Assembly (NCBI RefSeq): GCF_963169125.1 | Contig: NC_084800.1 | Location: 53,738,866-53,802,865 of the forward strand | Length of the DNA: 64,000 nucleotides | Reading direction: 5' to 3' | Source: Humulus lupulus | Lineage: Eukaryota; Streptophyta; Magnoliopsida; Rosales; Cannabaceae | Shown: positions 23,791 to 40,165 of the stretch, piece after piece | Layout of the letters: each line of letters begins with the position of its first letter | Position numbering within the stretch: the stretch's first letter is position 1 | Made by a program: the position numbers and the translations under genes | The notes under the pieces: model-generated | What the model saw: the letters and a program-made list of their open reading frames with translations, nothing else | Told to the model about the DNA's origin: nothing | The model's database searches: none

Positions 23791-24590
23791 AATTTGAGAA
23801 GAATAATTGTAAAAAAATCATTTAAGATCTCATATAAAATAATATTACCAATTTCAAATTTAAATTTGACTTTAAAATTTAAATTTAAAATTGTGAGATA
23901 AAATCAAACTCTATTTATATTTTGAAAACACTTATCTTAAAATTCAAATTTAAATTTGGCTTTCAATTTAAGATTTTTTTGAATATATTATTTGACAATA
24001 ATTATATCTCTCAGTCTAGCATATATAAAGTTAGAGTTATACGATAAGTTATTATTATTTGATAAATAATACGCACAATTTTTTTTTCATTTATTCTCAC
24101 GGTAAGCCCTTTTATTTATTCACACAGACCATGATATGTTTGTTTTTTTTTAAAATTTTTTAGGGTAGTTTGTTTTTTTTACTTTATATACATATGTACA
24201 TGCCTAGTTTTTTTTTTTATATGTTTGTTTTCTAATATTTTTATAGTTTAATTACTCTAAAATTTGAGAAGAATAATTGTAAAAAAAAATCATTTAAGAT
24301 CTCATATCAAATAATATTACCATTTTAAAATTTAAATTTTACTTTAGAATTCAAATTTAAAATTTTGAGATAAAATATAATTCTATTTATATTTTGAATT
24401 TATCAAACAACATACTTATCTTAAAATTCAAATTTAAATTAGATTTTTTTAATATATTATTTGATAATAGCTATAACTCTCAGTTTATTTAACAGATTTG
24501 CATATCATATAATAAGTTATCATTCTTTGATAAAAAATACACAATTTTTTTTCTTTTATTCTTACAGTAAGCCCCTTTTATTTATTTTTG
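23791..24590 (+). repeat. Tandem duplication, about 330 bp, period 470 bp
   Basis: Two diverged direct copies lie at 23791-24120 and 24261-24590. Both open with AATTTGAGAAGAATAATTGT, share ATCATTTAAGATCTCATAT and AAAATTCAAATTTAAATT, and end near AGTAAGCCC or GGTAAGCCC followed by TTTTATTTATT. They are separated by about 140 bp. The block lies about 440 bp upstream of the VIP3 start codon. No coding capacity is seen. Confidence 0.75.
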
Positions 24591-25028
24591 GGTCTTATAT
24601 TTTCTCTTGTTGCCAAAAATTTCTTTTTATAAAGCTGATTTGTTTATAAAACTGATTTGCCCAATTGGAAGCAGGGAAGTAGAGATTGGAGAAAATATTT
24701 TTTTTATTTTTCATTTTTTGTTTTGAATGACTCTTAACCATTTTTTTTATATACAAATAAATTATTTCTTTCTTAGGTTAATTTATTTATTTTTTAAAAA
24801 ATCATTTATTTATAAATATTTTTTTCTTGTTCAACATGCCTCTTCTTATTTTTGTGATTTTTTTTCTTCCAAAAATCATATTTTTAGTATTTCACGTTTT
24901 GTATCTTTGATCAAAAACTATTTAACACTATAGGTTACAGTAGTGAAGTGAGGTACAAATTTAGTCACCAGAAACCCAATACCCCGAACAAAACCCTCAA
25001 ACAAGAAAAGACCGCACCTTTACTGGCG
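24591..25028 (+). promoter_or_regulatory. VIP3 upstream region and 5' leader
   Basis: T-rich sequence lies immediately upstream of the gene, and GC content rises after about 24960. The frame stays open upstream of 25029 to an ATG at 24948, but the family begins at MKLAGLK, so 24948-25028 is read as 5' UTR. No clear TATA box is assigned. Confidence 0.4.
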
Positions 25029-26420
25029 ATGAAACTCGCGGGACTAAAATCGTTCGAGAACGCCCACGAGGAGTCCATCTGGGCGGCGACGTGGGTCCCG
25101 GCTACGGAGACCCGATCCGCCCTGCTGCTGACCGGCTCCCTCGACGAGACCGTCAAGCTATGGAAGCCCGATGAGCTGGTCCTCCAGCGAACCAATACCG
25201 GCCACTGCCTTGGAGTGGTCTCCGTCGCCGCTCACCCTTCCGGCCACTTTGCCGCCTCCGCCTCCCTCGACAGCTTCGTTAGGGTTTTTGATGTCGACAC
25301 CAACAACACCATAGCTAGTCTCGAAGCCCCTCCTTCCGAAGTCTGGCAAATGCAATTTGATCCCAAGGTACACGAATCACTCAAACTACTTTCCTCTTTT
25401 TTCTTTTATTTTTTTTAAAAAAAAGAAAGGATTTAGGAGTCTCAAACGTATCTGATGAACCCATTACTATTGGTTGTTGTGGACAGTTAGATTAGATTGA
25501 GGTGGGTTTGAAAGTTTATAATTATAAAATTAGCTTTGTCCTCGTTCAAGTTATGACTCCATATAGATTTTAACTATAAATGCTTTTTCAGTTTTGTTTT
25601 CATGGATGAGTTCTGCATTTGGTTTGAAGAAATTCTTTGTAAAATTAAACCTGCCAATAGAACATAAGTTTGTATTCAATTTAATGATTTGGAATTATGT
25701 GATAGAAAAAAAAACAGGACTAGGCTTTTGCATTGTCTAAAAACCTTATTACTCAAGCAAAACAGTTCTCAGTTTTCAAATTCATTGAACAATCTATCTT
25801 ACCAGGGCACCATCCTAGCAGTTGCCGGTGGGGGCAGTGCATCAGTGAAGCTTTGGGACACAGCGACATGGAATTTAGTTGCCACTTTATCTATTCCTCG
25901 GCCTGAAGCACCAAAGCCCTCTGAGAAACACAGCAGCAAGAAGTTCGTTCTGTCAGTTGCCTGGAGTCCGGATGGAAGGCGGCTTGCTTGTGGCTCTATG
26001 GACGGAACTATTTCCGTGTTCGACATTGGCCGTGCCAAGTTTCTTCACCACCTGGAAGGCCACTTCATGCCCGTACGTACACTGGCATATTCTCCCACCG
26101 AACCAAGGTTGCTGTTTTCGGCCTCAGATGATGCCCATGTACACATGTATGATGCTGAGGGAAAGACTCTTGTTGGAGCCATGTCAGGGCACGCGAGCTG
26201 GGTGCTGAGTGTGGATGTTAGCCCAGATGGGACTGCTATTGCAACAGGATCAAGTGACCGAACAGTGAGGCTATGGGATATCGGCATGAGGGCTGCTGTC
26301 CAGACAATGAGCAACCACGCTGACCAAGTTTGGGGAGTGTCCTTTGGACCAGCCGGAGGGCCTGGTCGGCTTGCAAGTGTATCGGATGACAAGAGTATAT
26401 CCTTATATGACTTCTCCTGA
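25029..26420 (+). CDS. VIP3: VIP3/SKI8 WD40-repeat protein (two exons)
   Basis: Exon 1 is 25029-25367 and exon 2 is 25806-26420. Joined, they encode 317 residues, close to the Arabidopsis protein. The start MKLAGLK and the end SLYDFS match the family. Seven WD-type blades end near residues 46 (VKLW), 88 (VRVFD), 131 (VKLWD), 186 (VFD), 228 (MYD), 271 (VRLWD) and 315 (SLYD), giving one propeller with no other domain. In plants VIP3 is shared by the Paf1 complex (histone marks, FLC and flowering control) and the SKI complex that feeds the cytoplasmic exosome. Both splice sites are canonical and in phase 0. The gene is convergent with threonine synthase 1.66 kb downstream. Nothing in the coding region looks damaged. 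Confidence 0.95.
25368..25805 (+). other. VIP3 intron
   Basis: Donor AAG|GTACAC and acceptor TTACCAG|GGC bound a 438-bp AT-rich intron. Splicing joins codon 113 (Lys) to codon 114 (Gly) in the expected family sequence FDPK-GTILAVAGG. The second half of the intron stays open in the exon 2 frame from 25689, but its translation is not family-like. Confidence 0.93.
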
Positions 26421-28082
26421 GAAAAGTTACTCTTAGAAAATGAGGACTCCGAAGATTTGTGATAGTTTAGGGTCATTGCAACTTCTTCTGGTGTTAAAGT
26501 TTCTCGAGAAATTGATTTCATACATTGTTAAATTGCATAATGTACTTGTAATTTTTTAAATTATAATTGCCTAAAAAGAGGATCCTACTCCTAGTGTGAA
26601 ATTTGCTCGTGTTTATGCTAATGAGTAGACACATGGTGCTAGCTGAATCTTTGGCTTGGCTTGGCTTGGTGTTTAACAGGTAATTGCGATGATTGTCAAA
26701 TGTCAACTTAGATTTGTGGACCCCTCGCATCCTGATTTTCCACAGGATTGCAAGAAACCAACAACAGCGACCATTATTATATTTATCGAAATAAAGTACA
26801 TACTAATTGATTCTTTTGAATTTGACAGTAAAGATGAGATTTACAAGTGAGTTGGCATCGGCATTGTGATGTGAGTGCATATTTCTCAATTATCATTAAT
26901 CAAAGGATACATCTACTTCAATCTTTGGTCACACTCTAAAGTACCGATCCACTTAACTGTTCTACTTGTTTCCGAAATTAAAACTCACAGGATTTCATCG
27001 ATGCAATGCAGCTGACCCTAATGCATGCATCTTGACCTGGAGAAGAACAGCCCTCTCTCCGTATCAGTACTGCCGTTCTTATTTGTCATCTCATAAATTC
27101 TCCATATACGCTAATGCATCTTGACCTGAAACTAACTTATCACTTAAGCATAAAGATCTTTAAGTATCAATGTTGATTACGGCTAAAATATCTTTAAACT
27201 GAAAAATATAGCATTATATACGGTAATGAAATTCAGAGATATCTTAAGAACCACCTTGAAAAAATCCCTAATCTTGACGGTAGTACTTAGTAACTGCATT
27301 GCAGTTTGCGCACAAGTTTTTTCAGTGGAGATTTACAGCTTTCTCATTGTACAAATTCAATATTCAAGAGGGGCTGAGCTTTCACTATTTTGATCATTGT
27401 GAATATATATATTTTTTTTGTGGGGTGATCATTGTGAATATTAATTGCATTAAAGTTATTATGTAATGGAATATGTCACTCAATCCAACATATCCCCGAA
27501 AAAATAAGCATCATAATGAACAAAATTGGTCGTGCATTCCATATATGCTAAATTCAGATTAAATCATTTTCACACATCATTCCCACATTAAGAAAACTTA
27601 ACTTCATGAGATGACACCACCACCTGAACTTTTCAAAACCAAATACATTGATATGACACCACCATGGGAATCATCTCGTTTCAAAGTTGCAAAATACTCC
27701 ACATATTTGGGAAGTGCTAGCAAACTCTTAAAAGCACAACCATGAAGATAATTAGCTAAGCCACCTCTTAAAACTAACAAGTTAGTAACACATTAATGTG
27801 CAAACAAAATAACCATATTCTCTATTTTTCTTTCTTCTCTTTCGGTCATTGGAAAAGCTGCAATCTTTATTTCTCAAGCAAAAACTGTAAACCATTGCCA
27901 CACCAATATGAGTATCAGTTCTAGCCTTATATAGCTTAATTTCAACTCAACAAAATAGAGAAAAATATATTGAACGAGAAAAGTAGTAGGCTACTACAAG
28001 TTAAACAACAGAAGCTAAAAAAGAACGAGAGCGCAACAAAATAGCAAAACTGCTACTAAACTTACAGTTTTGTCATTTATGC
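26421..28082. other. Intergenic region between convergent VIP3 and threonine synthase genes
   Basis: Holds the two 3' UTRs. An AATAAA is near 26788 on the plus strand. A short GGCTT repeat (CTTGGCTTGGCTTGG) is near 26650. No other gene or element is recognised. Confidence 0.5.
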
Positions 28083-31726
<3,644 letters not shown>

Positions 31727-31886
31727 TGTTAGGATTAGTATTATGTATAAATATTAATATTTCAATACATAATCTTATATCCTAAACATATTACTCAAAG
31801 TAGTTTAATATAAAATTATAAATCATATTTTTATAGATCTTTTGCTAAATTAAATAAGAAGATGAACATGAGAGCGGAAACACTAC
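31727..31886 (-). repeat. Remaining U5 part of the copia 3' LTR
   Basis: Begins TGTTAGGATTAGTATT and matches the 5' LTR at 41965-42130 up to ATGAGAGCGGAA. The homology stops abruptly where Tekay-family LTR sequence begins. Confidence 0.82.
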
Positions 31887-34109
31887 ACTATGTACTTATA
31901 AAGGTGCAGGACTTGCTAATCAAGTAAAACGTGTCACTAAATCATAAATGTGCTAAGGATAAAATGGTTTTGGTCTCAAAAGATACATTTCATATACTTA
32001 AACAAGTTTACATATGGGATCCCAAAAAGGAACAATGTTTAAAGGTTAGTTTACAAAATTTCCAAAATACAGACTACCATCAGCCACTCTAAGGCAAAAC
32101 AGACATTTATAGCTTCTCTGTTCCTGTTATCCTCTCAACCGTGGCGGCTGAGCAACTGGTCATGTACACTCCGCTCCCAGAGCTCTCTAAGTCAGGGCTG
32201 ATCAAGTTTACCCTTGCCTTTACCTGCACCACGTAGCACCCGTGAGCCAAGGCACAGCAAGAAAACATAATACACATCTCAACAATCATAACAAGAGTAT
32301 AATTCATCAAGCATGATCAACCACCTAACATTCCACATTAATCACATAGCATGTAATCAGAATAAAAAATGCAACCAATCATTAATAACAGTCAAATCAC
32401 ATAATAACTAGGGCCGACAACTTAGGCCGCACCCTCTGTTTACCCCACTGACTCTGGCCCGCTTAAACCGAGCTCAGTACATAATAAGCTATCCTTGGCT
32501 ACCAGTGGCCGAGCCGCACCATGTGCGCAAGTGTAACCTTTGGCACTCTTAGGCCGTTGGTTTACTATTTACATGGCATAATACCATCATTTTCAATGCA
32601 TACATATTAGAGAACCCTTAGTGCCATTACAAATACACAACCAGGTGCAGTTTCCTTACCTTTGACTTCCAAGTGAACTAGTTACGAGCGATGCTCCTTG
32701 AGCGCGATCCGATCCCCGAGCCCTAGCTTAGCACCTAATCACAACCAAGATAAAGGATACCATCAACAATCTTAAATGAGCTTCTAGACAAAGTTCTAGT
32801 CTCCGGAACATTGAACTTCACCAAACATGGTAAAAGATTCAATCCCGAGCACCCTAGGTTGAATTCCCAAGCCTAGAATCTCAAAATCCCAAAATCCCTT
32901 AAGGGTCGCGGCATTAGCCACCCATGTCGCGGCATGGCCTCAACCAGAGACCTCCCTATGCCCAAAAACAGCTAAGGGCCGCGGCCCTACTCAGACCATC
33001 CCGTGGCCCGCCCTCCTTCCTCAGCACACATCAGTTTCGAAGGGTCGCGGCTCACCAAGAACTATGCCGCGGCCCGAGCCCTTCAAACCCAGAAAAACCT
33101 CCATTTTTGGCTCTCAAACCTCATGCAAACTCACCCAAAACTACCCCAATTCCACAACTCAATTATCCAAAAACTTCCCACAAGATTCCAACAACATAAC
33201 CCAGCTGAAACCTATACTAGAAACCCATCAAAAACCCACTTCAATCACTGAAACTTTCTAACTCAAGAACTCAAAACCCAGCCATGGAAACACTATGACT
33301 CAACCTTTAAACCTTAAATTAGAGCTTACCTCAGCTGCAGAACCAATCCTACAAGAGTTTTCTGGTCTAACTTCCAAGGTTCCAGCCTCAATTTAATCTT
33401 CAAATCCAAAAACCCAAAACCTCTTAGAACACACTCAAAAACACAGAATTTCAACCACAGAAAATGGAATTCAATGCTTACCTCAACCTTGATTAAGTTC
33501 CTTTGATAATCCTTGAGCTAATCCTCTAAACTCCAGCTTCAATTCTTAGAATTCCAGCCAAGACCTCTAAGTTCTGTGTTTTTCTTTGGGAGAGAAAGAG
33601 AGAAATGAAGAGAGGGTCGGTTTGCTATATTCCACAGTTTTCTAAAATCTTCTTAAGTCTATCCTTAAGCAATCAAGTTAATCCCAAGGCTCGGGGTACC
33701 GGAAACGTCCCCGAGGGCAAAATGGTAAAATTCCCCAATATTTCCACCTAGACTTCCTAACCTCAAATATATCTCCAATTATTTATTTTCATAACTCGGT
33801 AATCTAAATAATCATCTGATACCTGAAACACCCATTGACTTGTCCAAAGTCAAATATTAAGCCCCGTTGTGACTTTCCCGCTATCTAGCTCCCTAAAATC
33901 GCCTCAAGTCGCCTGCTGCAGATTTATCCACATAATAATGTGGTTCTCACAAGTATGACATTTAACCACATCTATAATCATATAATCATACAAGCATGCT
34001 TATCATGTAATCATGCATTAAATCAATAAATTCACACATAAACCAATTATGCCCTCCCGGCACACTAATCAAGGCCCTTAAGCCATATTAGTGATTTTGG
34101 GTCGTTACA
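31886..34109 (-). mobile_element. Tekay-family LTR (J), 3' end truncated
   Basis: On the minus strand it starts TGTAACGACCC (at 34109) and shows the family blocks: GGTGCAG-TTTCC-TTACC at 32644-32660 and the CACGTAGCACCCGTGAGCC block at 32221-32266. It ends about 27 bases short of the expected terminus. No target duplication flanks it, and on its right the U3 part of the copia LTR is missing. A CCGCGG-rich cluster replaces the AGCGCT type at 32905-33075. Confidence 0.82.
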
Positions 34110-34431
34110 TATTCTTTAACAATCTCGTTCATCAACCATATCCATATATGATCAAAGCAGTCTTTGTCATATTAATCATGACTAAACTCATCAATGGTCA
34201 CATATACAAATACAGTCAAATGACATAGATCAATCATGGATGCGTATCATGGAAATTACATGCAATGTGAACCAAACATGTCTATTTCCAACTGAACCTC
34301 CTTAAACTTTAACGAGGTCAGAATAACAAAAAACAGAGTGAATGAACTGAAAAACTTCATTTTTGATCAGAAAATAACCAAATACATAAATGTCTGAAAT
34401 AAACATAAAGCAAATAAAATACAAACTCCTA
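34110..34431 (-). other. Copia 3' untranslated remnant
   Basis: The 320 bp between the truncated Tekay LTR and the pol stop codon. It does not match the U3 of the copia 5' LTR at 42140-42480. No gene is seen. Confidence 0.45.
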
Positions 34432-37400
34432 CTAAATCACGATATCCTCAAATAATTTAACTCTTATATGAGCAATGTGCTCATGAAAGACCTTGGGCGG
34501 TAACCCCTTTGTGAGCGGATCCGCTATCATGGAGTGTGTCCCAATGTGCTCTGTGGATATTTGTCCACTCTGCACTATTTCTTTCACAACTAGGAACTTT
34601 ATGTCAATATGCTTTGACTTGGATAAGCTCATGCTGCTGTTGAAATACAATACTATTGAATTATTGTCACAAAATAACTTGAGTGGTCTTTCTACATTCT
34701 CCAAAATGTGCAGCCCAATGACAAAGTTTCGCAACCATATTCCATGATTCGATGCCTCATAGCATGCTACAAATTCTACTGCCATAGTGGAAGAAGCTAC
34801 AAGTGTCTGTTTGGCACTTTTCCAAGAAATAGCTCCTCCAGTTAACATGTAAATATAGCCTAATGTAGACTTTGTGCTATCTTGGCACCCAGCGAAATCA
34901 GAATCAGAATACCCTACGACCTCCAAACGATATGATTTCTTATATGTGAGCATGTAATATTTTGTTATCTGAAGATACTTGATAACCCTCTTGGCTGCTA
35001 TCCAATGGTCCATACCAGGGTTGCTTAAATATATGCCTAACATTCCAACAATGTACGCAATATCCGGACGCGTACAAACTTGAGCATACATCAGACTCCC
35101 AACAACTGATGCATAGGGAATCTTTTGCATTTCATGAATTTCAAGGTTACTTTTAGGGCACTGACTAAGACTGAATTTGTCTCCTTTAGCAACAGGGGTA
35201 TCACCTGGTCTACAATCTTGCATGCCAAATCTTTTGAGTACTTTATCGATATAGCTCTTTTGTGATAATCCAATAATACCTCGAGAACGATCTCGATGTA
35301 TTTGAATTCCTAATATGAAAGAGGCGTCCCCAAGATCTTCCATCTCAAAATGCTTAGATAGAAATCTCTTGGTTTGGTGCAATAAGTCTATATCATTAGT
35401 GGCAAGCAATATGTCATCGACATATAGAACCAGGAATATATACTTACTCCCATTGAACTTGTGATATACACAATCATCAACAACATTCAGCTCAAAACCG
35501 AATGAGCTAATTACTTGGTGAAATTTGTGATACCATTGACGAGAAGCTTGCTTGAGTCCATAGATGGATTTTGTCAATTTGCAAACCATATCCTTCGGGT
35601 CTCCTGACACAAAGGTTTCTGGTTGCACGATATAAATTGTCTTGTCAGTGTCTCCATTGAGAAACGTTGTTTTAACATCCATCTGATGTAGCTCAAGATC
35701 AAGGTGAGCAACAAGTGCCATTATTGTTCTAAAAGAGTCTTTCGATGAAACTGGAGAGAAAGTCTCTGTATAATCAATGCCTTCTTTCTGAGTATAGCCT
35801 TTAGCTACAAGACGCGCTTTACACCTTTCCACATTACCATTTGCATCCCTCTTGGTTTTAAATATCCATTTACAACAAATTGGTTTTGCACCGTCTAGTA
35901 ATGGGACAAGTTCCCAAACTTTGTTGTCATGCATAGACTTATACTCTTCTTTCATGGCATCAATCCACTTTTTGGAGTTAGAACTTTTAATGGCCTAATG
36001 AAAATTGATTGGATCATCTTCCATCACTCCATTTTCAACCTCATGTTCTTGAAGAAATACAACATAATCATCTGAAATAACATTTCTTCTTTCTCTTGTG
36101 GACCTTCTTAATGGCTTTGGTTCTTGAGGCTATTGAGTTTGTTCTTCTGGAAAAATTACCTCATCTTGAATTGGGGGTTGTTCAACATTATCTTGTCGAG
36201 GTTCTGGATTCATTTCTTGAACAATGACAGGTGTAGAAGCCTGAACATTATCAAAAATGATAGTAGGAACTGAGTTTGAATTCAATTCCTCCTCAAAAGC
36301 AATGTCTCTAACCTTATTTCTCCCCCCAAACTCAACATCCTCAAAAAATGTTGTAGTTCCCGTCTCAAAAATATTTTTAATTGTGGGATTATTAAACTTA
36401 TAGCCCCTAGATCGCTCAGAATAACCAATAAAGTAGTTGATCACGGTTTTGGAGTCCAATTTATTTTCATGTGGCTTATAAGGCCTTGCCTCAGCTGGAT
36501 ATCCCCAAATGTGAAAGTGCTTTAGACTAGGCTTTCGGCCTATCCAAAGCTCATAAGGTGTTTTTGCAACAACTTTAGTTGGTACTCTATTCAGAATGTA
36601 AGTTGTTGTCTTTAATGCTTCTCCCCATAGGGACTCAAGTAAGGTAGAATGAGCAATCATACTTCTTACCATATCCTTAAAAGTCCTATTGCGTCTTTCA
36701 GCAACACCATTCATGCTAGGTGATCTTGGCATGGTGTAATGTGGGACAATACCGCATTCCTCTAGGAATTTAGCAAACGATCATGGACATTGTTCGCTTG
36801 AGCCATCATATCTACCGTAGTACTCACCACCATGATCAGATCTGACGTTTTTAATCCTTTTGTTGAGTTGATTCTCAACTTCAACTTTATAAGCTTTGAA
36901 CACATCAAGAGATTGGGACTTTTCATGAATGAGATATAGGTACCCATAACATGAGTAATCGTCTATGAATGATATGAAATATTGTTGACCATTCCATGAT
37001 GTTGTAGGGAAAGACCCACAAATATTTGTATGAATCAATTATAAGACATCTGAAGATCTGTTGGCACCTAATCTCTTAGTTTTGGTATGTTTTCCCTTGA
37101 TACAATCGATACAAATATCAAAGTCTGTGAAGTCAAGAAAATCTAAAATGCCATTAGACACAAGGCACTCAACTCTACCTTTTGAGATATGACCTAAGCA
37201 CTTATGCCATAATGACGTTGAATTTTCCTTATTTAATTTGCGTTTAGTACCACGTGATTCTACATGCCAGGTTTCATTATAGGATGTAATTGTTTCTAGC
37301 AAATAAATGTTGTCATAAGCATTCAAGTAGCCAGTTCCAACAACATTTGAATTTAAAGACAAACTAAACTGATTGTTTCCAAAAGAACAACAATATCCAA

Positions 37401-37776
37401 ATTTGTCCAACAAAGAAACAGAAACTAAATTTCTTCTGAAAGACGGGACAACAAAAGCGTCTTTCAAATCCAAATAAAAACTAGTTCCTAATAACATCCT
37501 AAAATGCCCAATTGCTTCCACTTCCCCCGATTTTCCATCGCCCACGAAGATGTGTCTTTCACCATCACTTGGCTTTCGGATAGCGCAAGCAATCCTGCAT
37601 AGAAACACTTATGTGAGTAGTAGCACCAGAATCTATCCACCAAGTGTTCCTAAGTATCGAAGCTAAATTAACCTCAGAACAGACCAAAGTAAGAATCATA
37701 CATTTCTTTGCACGCCATGCGTGATACTTGGCACAATCTCCCTTCACATGTCCAGACTTGTTACAAAAGAAACAAC
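34432..37776 (-). pseudogene. Ty1/copia pol: protease, integrase, RT, RNase H
   Basis: Read leftwards from 37776: end of the gag zinc knuckle (HVKGDC), protease (WWIDSGATTH, about 37640), pre-integrase HHCC domain (WHKCLGH and CIDCIKGK, about 37090-37210), integrase core, then RT and RNase H. The last frame, 35955-34432, is intact over 507 codons and holds YVDDILLAT (RT), GAISWKSAKQ and HIDIKFLVVKE (RNase H). The upstream frames are broken by stops near 37039, 36780 and 36129. The first catalytic Asp of integrase appears changed to Asn (HTNICG, about 37030), while the Glu-bearing segment VAERRNR near 36700 is kept. It is the same family as the remnant at 503-2860. Confidence 0.9.
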
Positions 37777-38645
37777 CCTCTTGTAACGACCCAAATTCCC
37801 TAATGTGGCTTAAAGCCTGGATTAGGGGGCTAGGAAGGCCATAATTGATTTATTATGCAATTAAATGATTATAGGCATGTTTATGTGAATTATATTATTA
37901 TATGATGATAAATGCATGCATGTGGGTCCACTTTTCATTTTAAGGGTATTTTGGTAATTTGGCCCTTTAAGGGAATATTTGTATATTTTCATGCATGTTG
38001 GTGATTTATGGATGAGGCCACATTATTATGTGGATATGTTCAAGCTTTTCGACATGAGACGATCTTAGAATGTAAGTTAGCGGTTTAGTCATAACGGGAT
38101 TATTTACCGAGCTCGGGGTGAGTCTCGAGGTAATTTGATGCTTAGTGCATTACTAGGATTAAAGGGTAATGGGATATGATTTTATTATTATTTGAGAATA
38201 TTGGGAATAACGGGAATTGGAGGACGTTAATTATAATTAACGGGATAGACGGGAAATGAAGATTTTGCCCTTGGTGGCTGTTAAGGAAATAATATAGGCT
38301 TGGGGGCATTTTGGTCTTTTGACCAAGGGATATATTCAAATTAAGATGTTTGTAGAAGGAAGTAGGCTGAAAACAGAGGCTCTTTTTTTTTTCTCTTCCG
38401 ATCATCTCTCTTCCTCTTTTCCTTTGAATTTTTTAAGTTAAGATTGAGGGTTCAAGCTTGGGAATTAAGGCTGGAGGTTCTAGGCTAGTGTTCAGCCATT
38501 GAAGGGGGTGTAATTCTGAGTTGGAGGTAAGATTCCAGCCATGGATTTTCTGGTTTTTGCTATGTTTTCCAGCTGGTTTTTGAGTTTATAGTTTGATGCT
38601 AGTTTTGGGAATCAATGAGGTTTTTGGGAAAAGTTTGATTGGGTT

Positions 38646-38942
38646 TTGATGTCTAAGACATGTAGAAATGGTTTTTGGGTTCATTTGTGGGTTTGGTTTA
38701 GGTTTGGGGTCTGTTTTGGAGGTTTGAAACTCGGAGAACACGAAGAGAAAAACTCAGAGCTTGGGAACTCTGGTTTTGGCGCTACAGCGCCCAGAATAGG
38801 GCGCTACAACGCTTGTCAGGGGTTTCCAGCTCTACCTGTAGCGCCTAGAACTGTTCTCCCAGGGCATGATTTTGGATACTTTTTAGGGTTTTGGCCTGAG
38901 GGCTCGGGGGACGATTCCACCACCCTGTTTGGTGGAATTTGA
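38646..38942 (+). other. LTR-internal ORF (copy in LTR2), uncertain coding
   Basis: 98 codons. It contains NGFWVHL near the start and GATAPRIGRYNA where the AGCGCT-type palindromes lie. The same motifs occur in the same relative place in the LTR ORFs at 47688-47903 (-), 60699-61046 (+) and 63091-63306 (-). No known domain. Confidence 0.35.
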
Positions 38943-39218
38943 GGTTCCGAGAGCGCGAGATTGGTCCTGAGATTAGGTTTTGGAATTCAAACTTATTGAG
39001 ACACCGTTTATGTTTGTGACTAGGTGACCACTAAGCGCTAAAGGATTGATCGTTCTCAAAGGGTCGATCTTTTATTATTTCACGCTCGAAGCAGAGGTAA
39101 GAAAACTGCACCCCGTATGTGACATGCACGGTTATTGATGAGGCATGTTGAGTGCTCTATATGTGGACATTGATTGCATTGTAAATGCTTAGCAATCTTG
39201 CTTATCTGTGAATGGTAT

Positions 39219-39668
39219 TGACTTATTAGTCAGAAACGACAATGGTGTCAGTATTGACTGTGAAGCTGTGACTTATTAGTCAAGTTCGCCAGTGGTACTG
39301 AGCACTAGTCGTATGGAATTGACTTATGAGTCAAGAACGGTATTGGCGTGTTGAACGCAAGCCGAAAAGATTAGATCTAATCAACATAAGCATTGTCATC
39401 ATAAGCATGAAATGCTTGACCGACCTTAAGTTCGATGAAAACAAAAGCGCTTGTCTAGTCTAAAGGCTAGTTACTTAGAGCCAGAGCCAAAATGCTAAGG
39501 TGACCGACACGTCACATTACTTGGGAGTGGATCCCTAGAGATGGGCTTATTATCCATCTATTTATCGAGCAAAACCCTAGAGATGGACTTACTAGTCATC
39601 TATACAGGGAACAGATCCTTAGAGGCTGACTTATTAGTCACCTGCACAGTGTGTGACTTAATGGTCAC
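39219..39668 (+). repeat. Ladder of short inverted repeats in LTR2
   Basis: TGACTTATTAGTCA (39219, 39269), TTGACTTATGAGTCAA (39319), GATTAGATCTAATC (39369), GTGACCGACACGTCAC (39500), AGATGGACTTACTAGTCATC (39581), TGACTTATTAGTCA (39627) and GTGACTTAATGGTCAC (39653). Spacing is often 50 bases at the start of the array. Confidence 0.85.
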
Positions 39669-40165
39669 TTATCTAATTGCGCTGCAAGCCCCATAATGAT
39701 TACTATAATCATTTATTGATATTGTATACGTGCAGTAATAAGTTTTCTTGTTGAGCCTTGGCTCACGGGTGCTATGTGGTGCAGGTAAAGGGAAAGAAAA
39801 GCTCACCCAGCCTTGAGTGGAGATCTTAGGTGGCGATGTGTACATATACGACCGCTTGACCACCACGGCCAAGGTGTTTCTCAGAGGAACTAGGGGTTAA
39901 CCCTACATTTTGCTGTTTAGGTCAGCGGGTTGTAATTTTTATACTGTAATGACCATTTTGGATTGTAAATAACTTGTAAATGCTTTCATGGGCTCATGTA
40001 CAATTTTATGTTTTAAATAAAATATATCCATTCATTTTAATCAAGATTTTCACTTTAGCCTATTAATAACACCTAGATGCATGTTTATTACCAAATGACT
40101 CATTTAGCGAGTTAAGCACGGTTTAAAGTTCACAGTAACGGTCTTGGAGTAACCAAGGCTTTACA

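Larger units (their letters stand above)
37782..40165 (+). mobile_element. Tekay-family solo LTR (LTR2) in the copia gag zinc knuckle
   Basis: A 2384-bp LTR, TGTAACGACCC...GGCTTTACA, with a perfect CCTCT duplication (37777-37781 and 40166-40170). It splits the copia gag within the zinc knuckle codons (CFFCNKSGH on the minus strand). It holds an ORF at 38646-38942, an AGCGCT palindrome cluster at 38778-38850, the AGGTAAGAAAACTGCACC block at 39095, a ladder of short inverted repeats at 39219-39668, and the GCTCACGGGTGCTATGTGG block near 39761. Confidence 0.93.

Noticed and set aside
24948..25028. Upstream in-frame ATG of VIP3
   Set aside because: The family starts at MKLAGLK; the upstream 27 codons are low-quality and unlike any VIP3 that I know.
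32924..33261. ORFs in LTR J
   Set aside because: Antisense to the LTR and overlapping in three frames. They follow the CCGCGG cluster and lack the GFWVHL pattern.
39219..39668. CRISPR-like array
   Set aside because: Spacing looks regular in part, but units are short palindromes with variable sequence in a plant LTR, with no repeat-spacer structure or cas genes.
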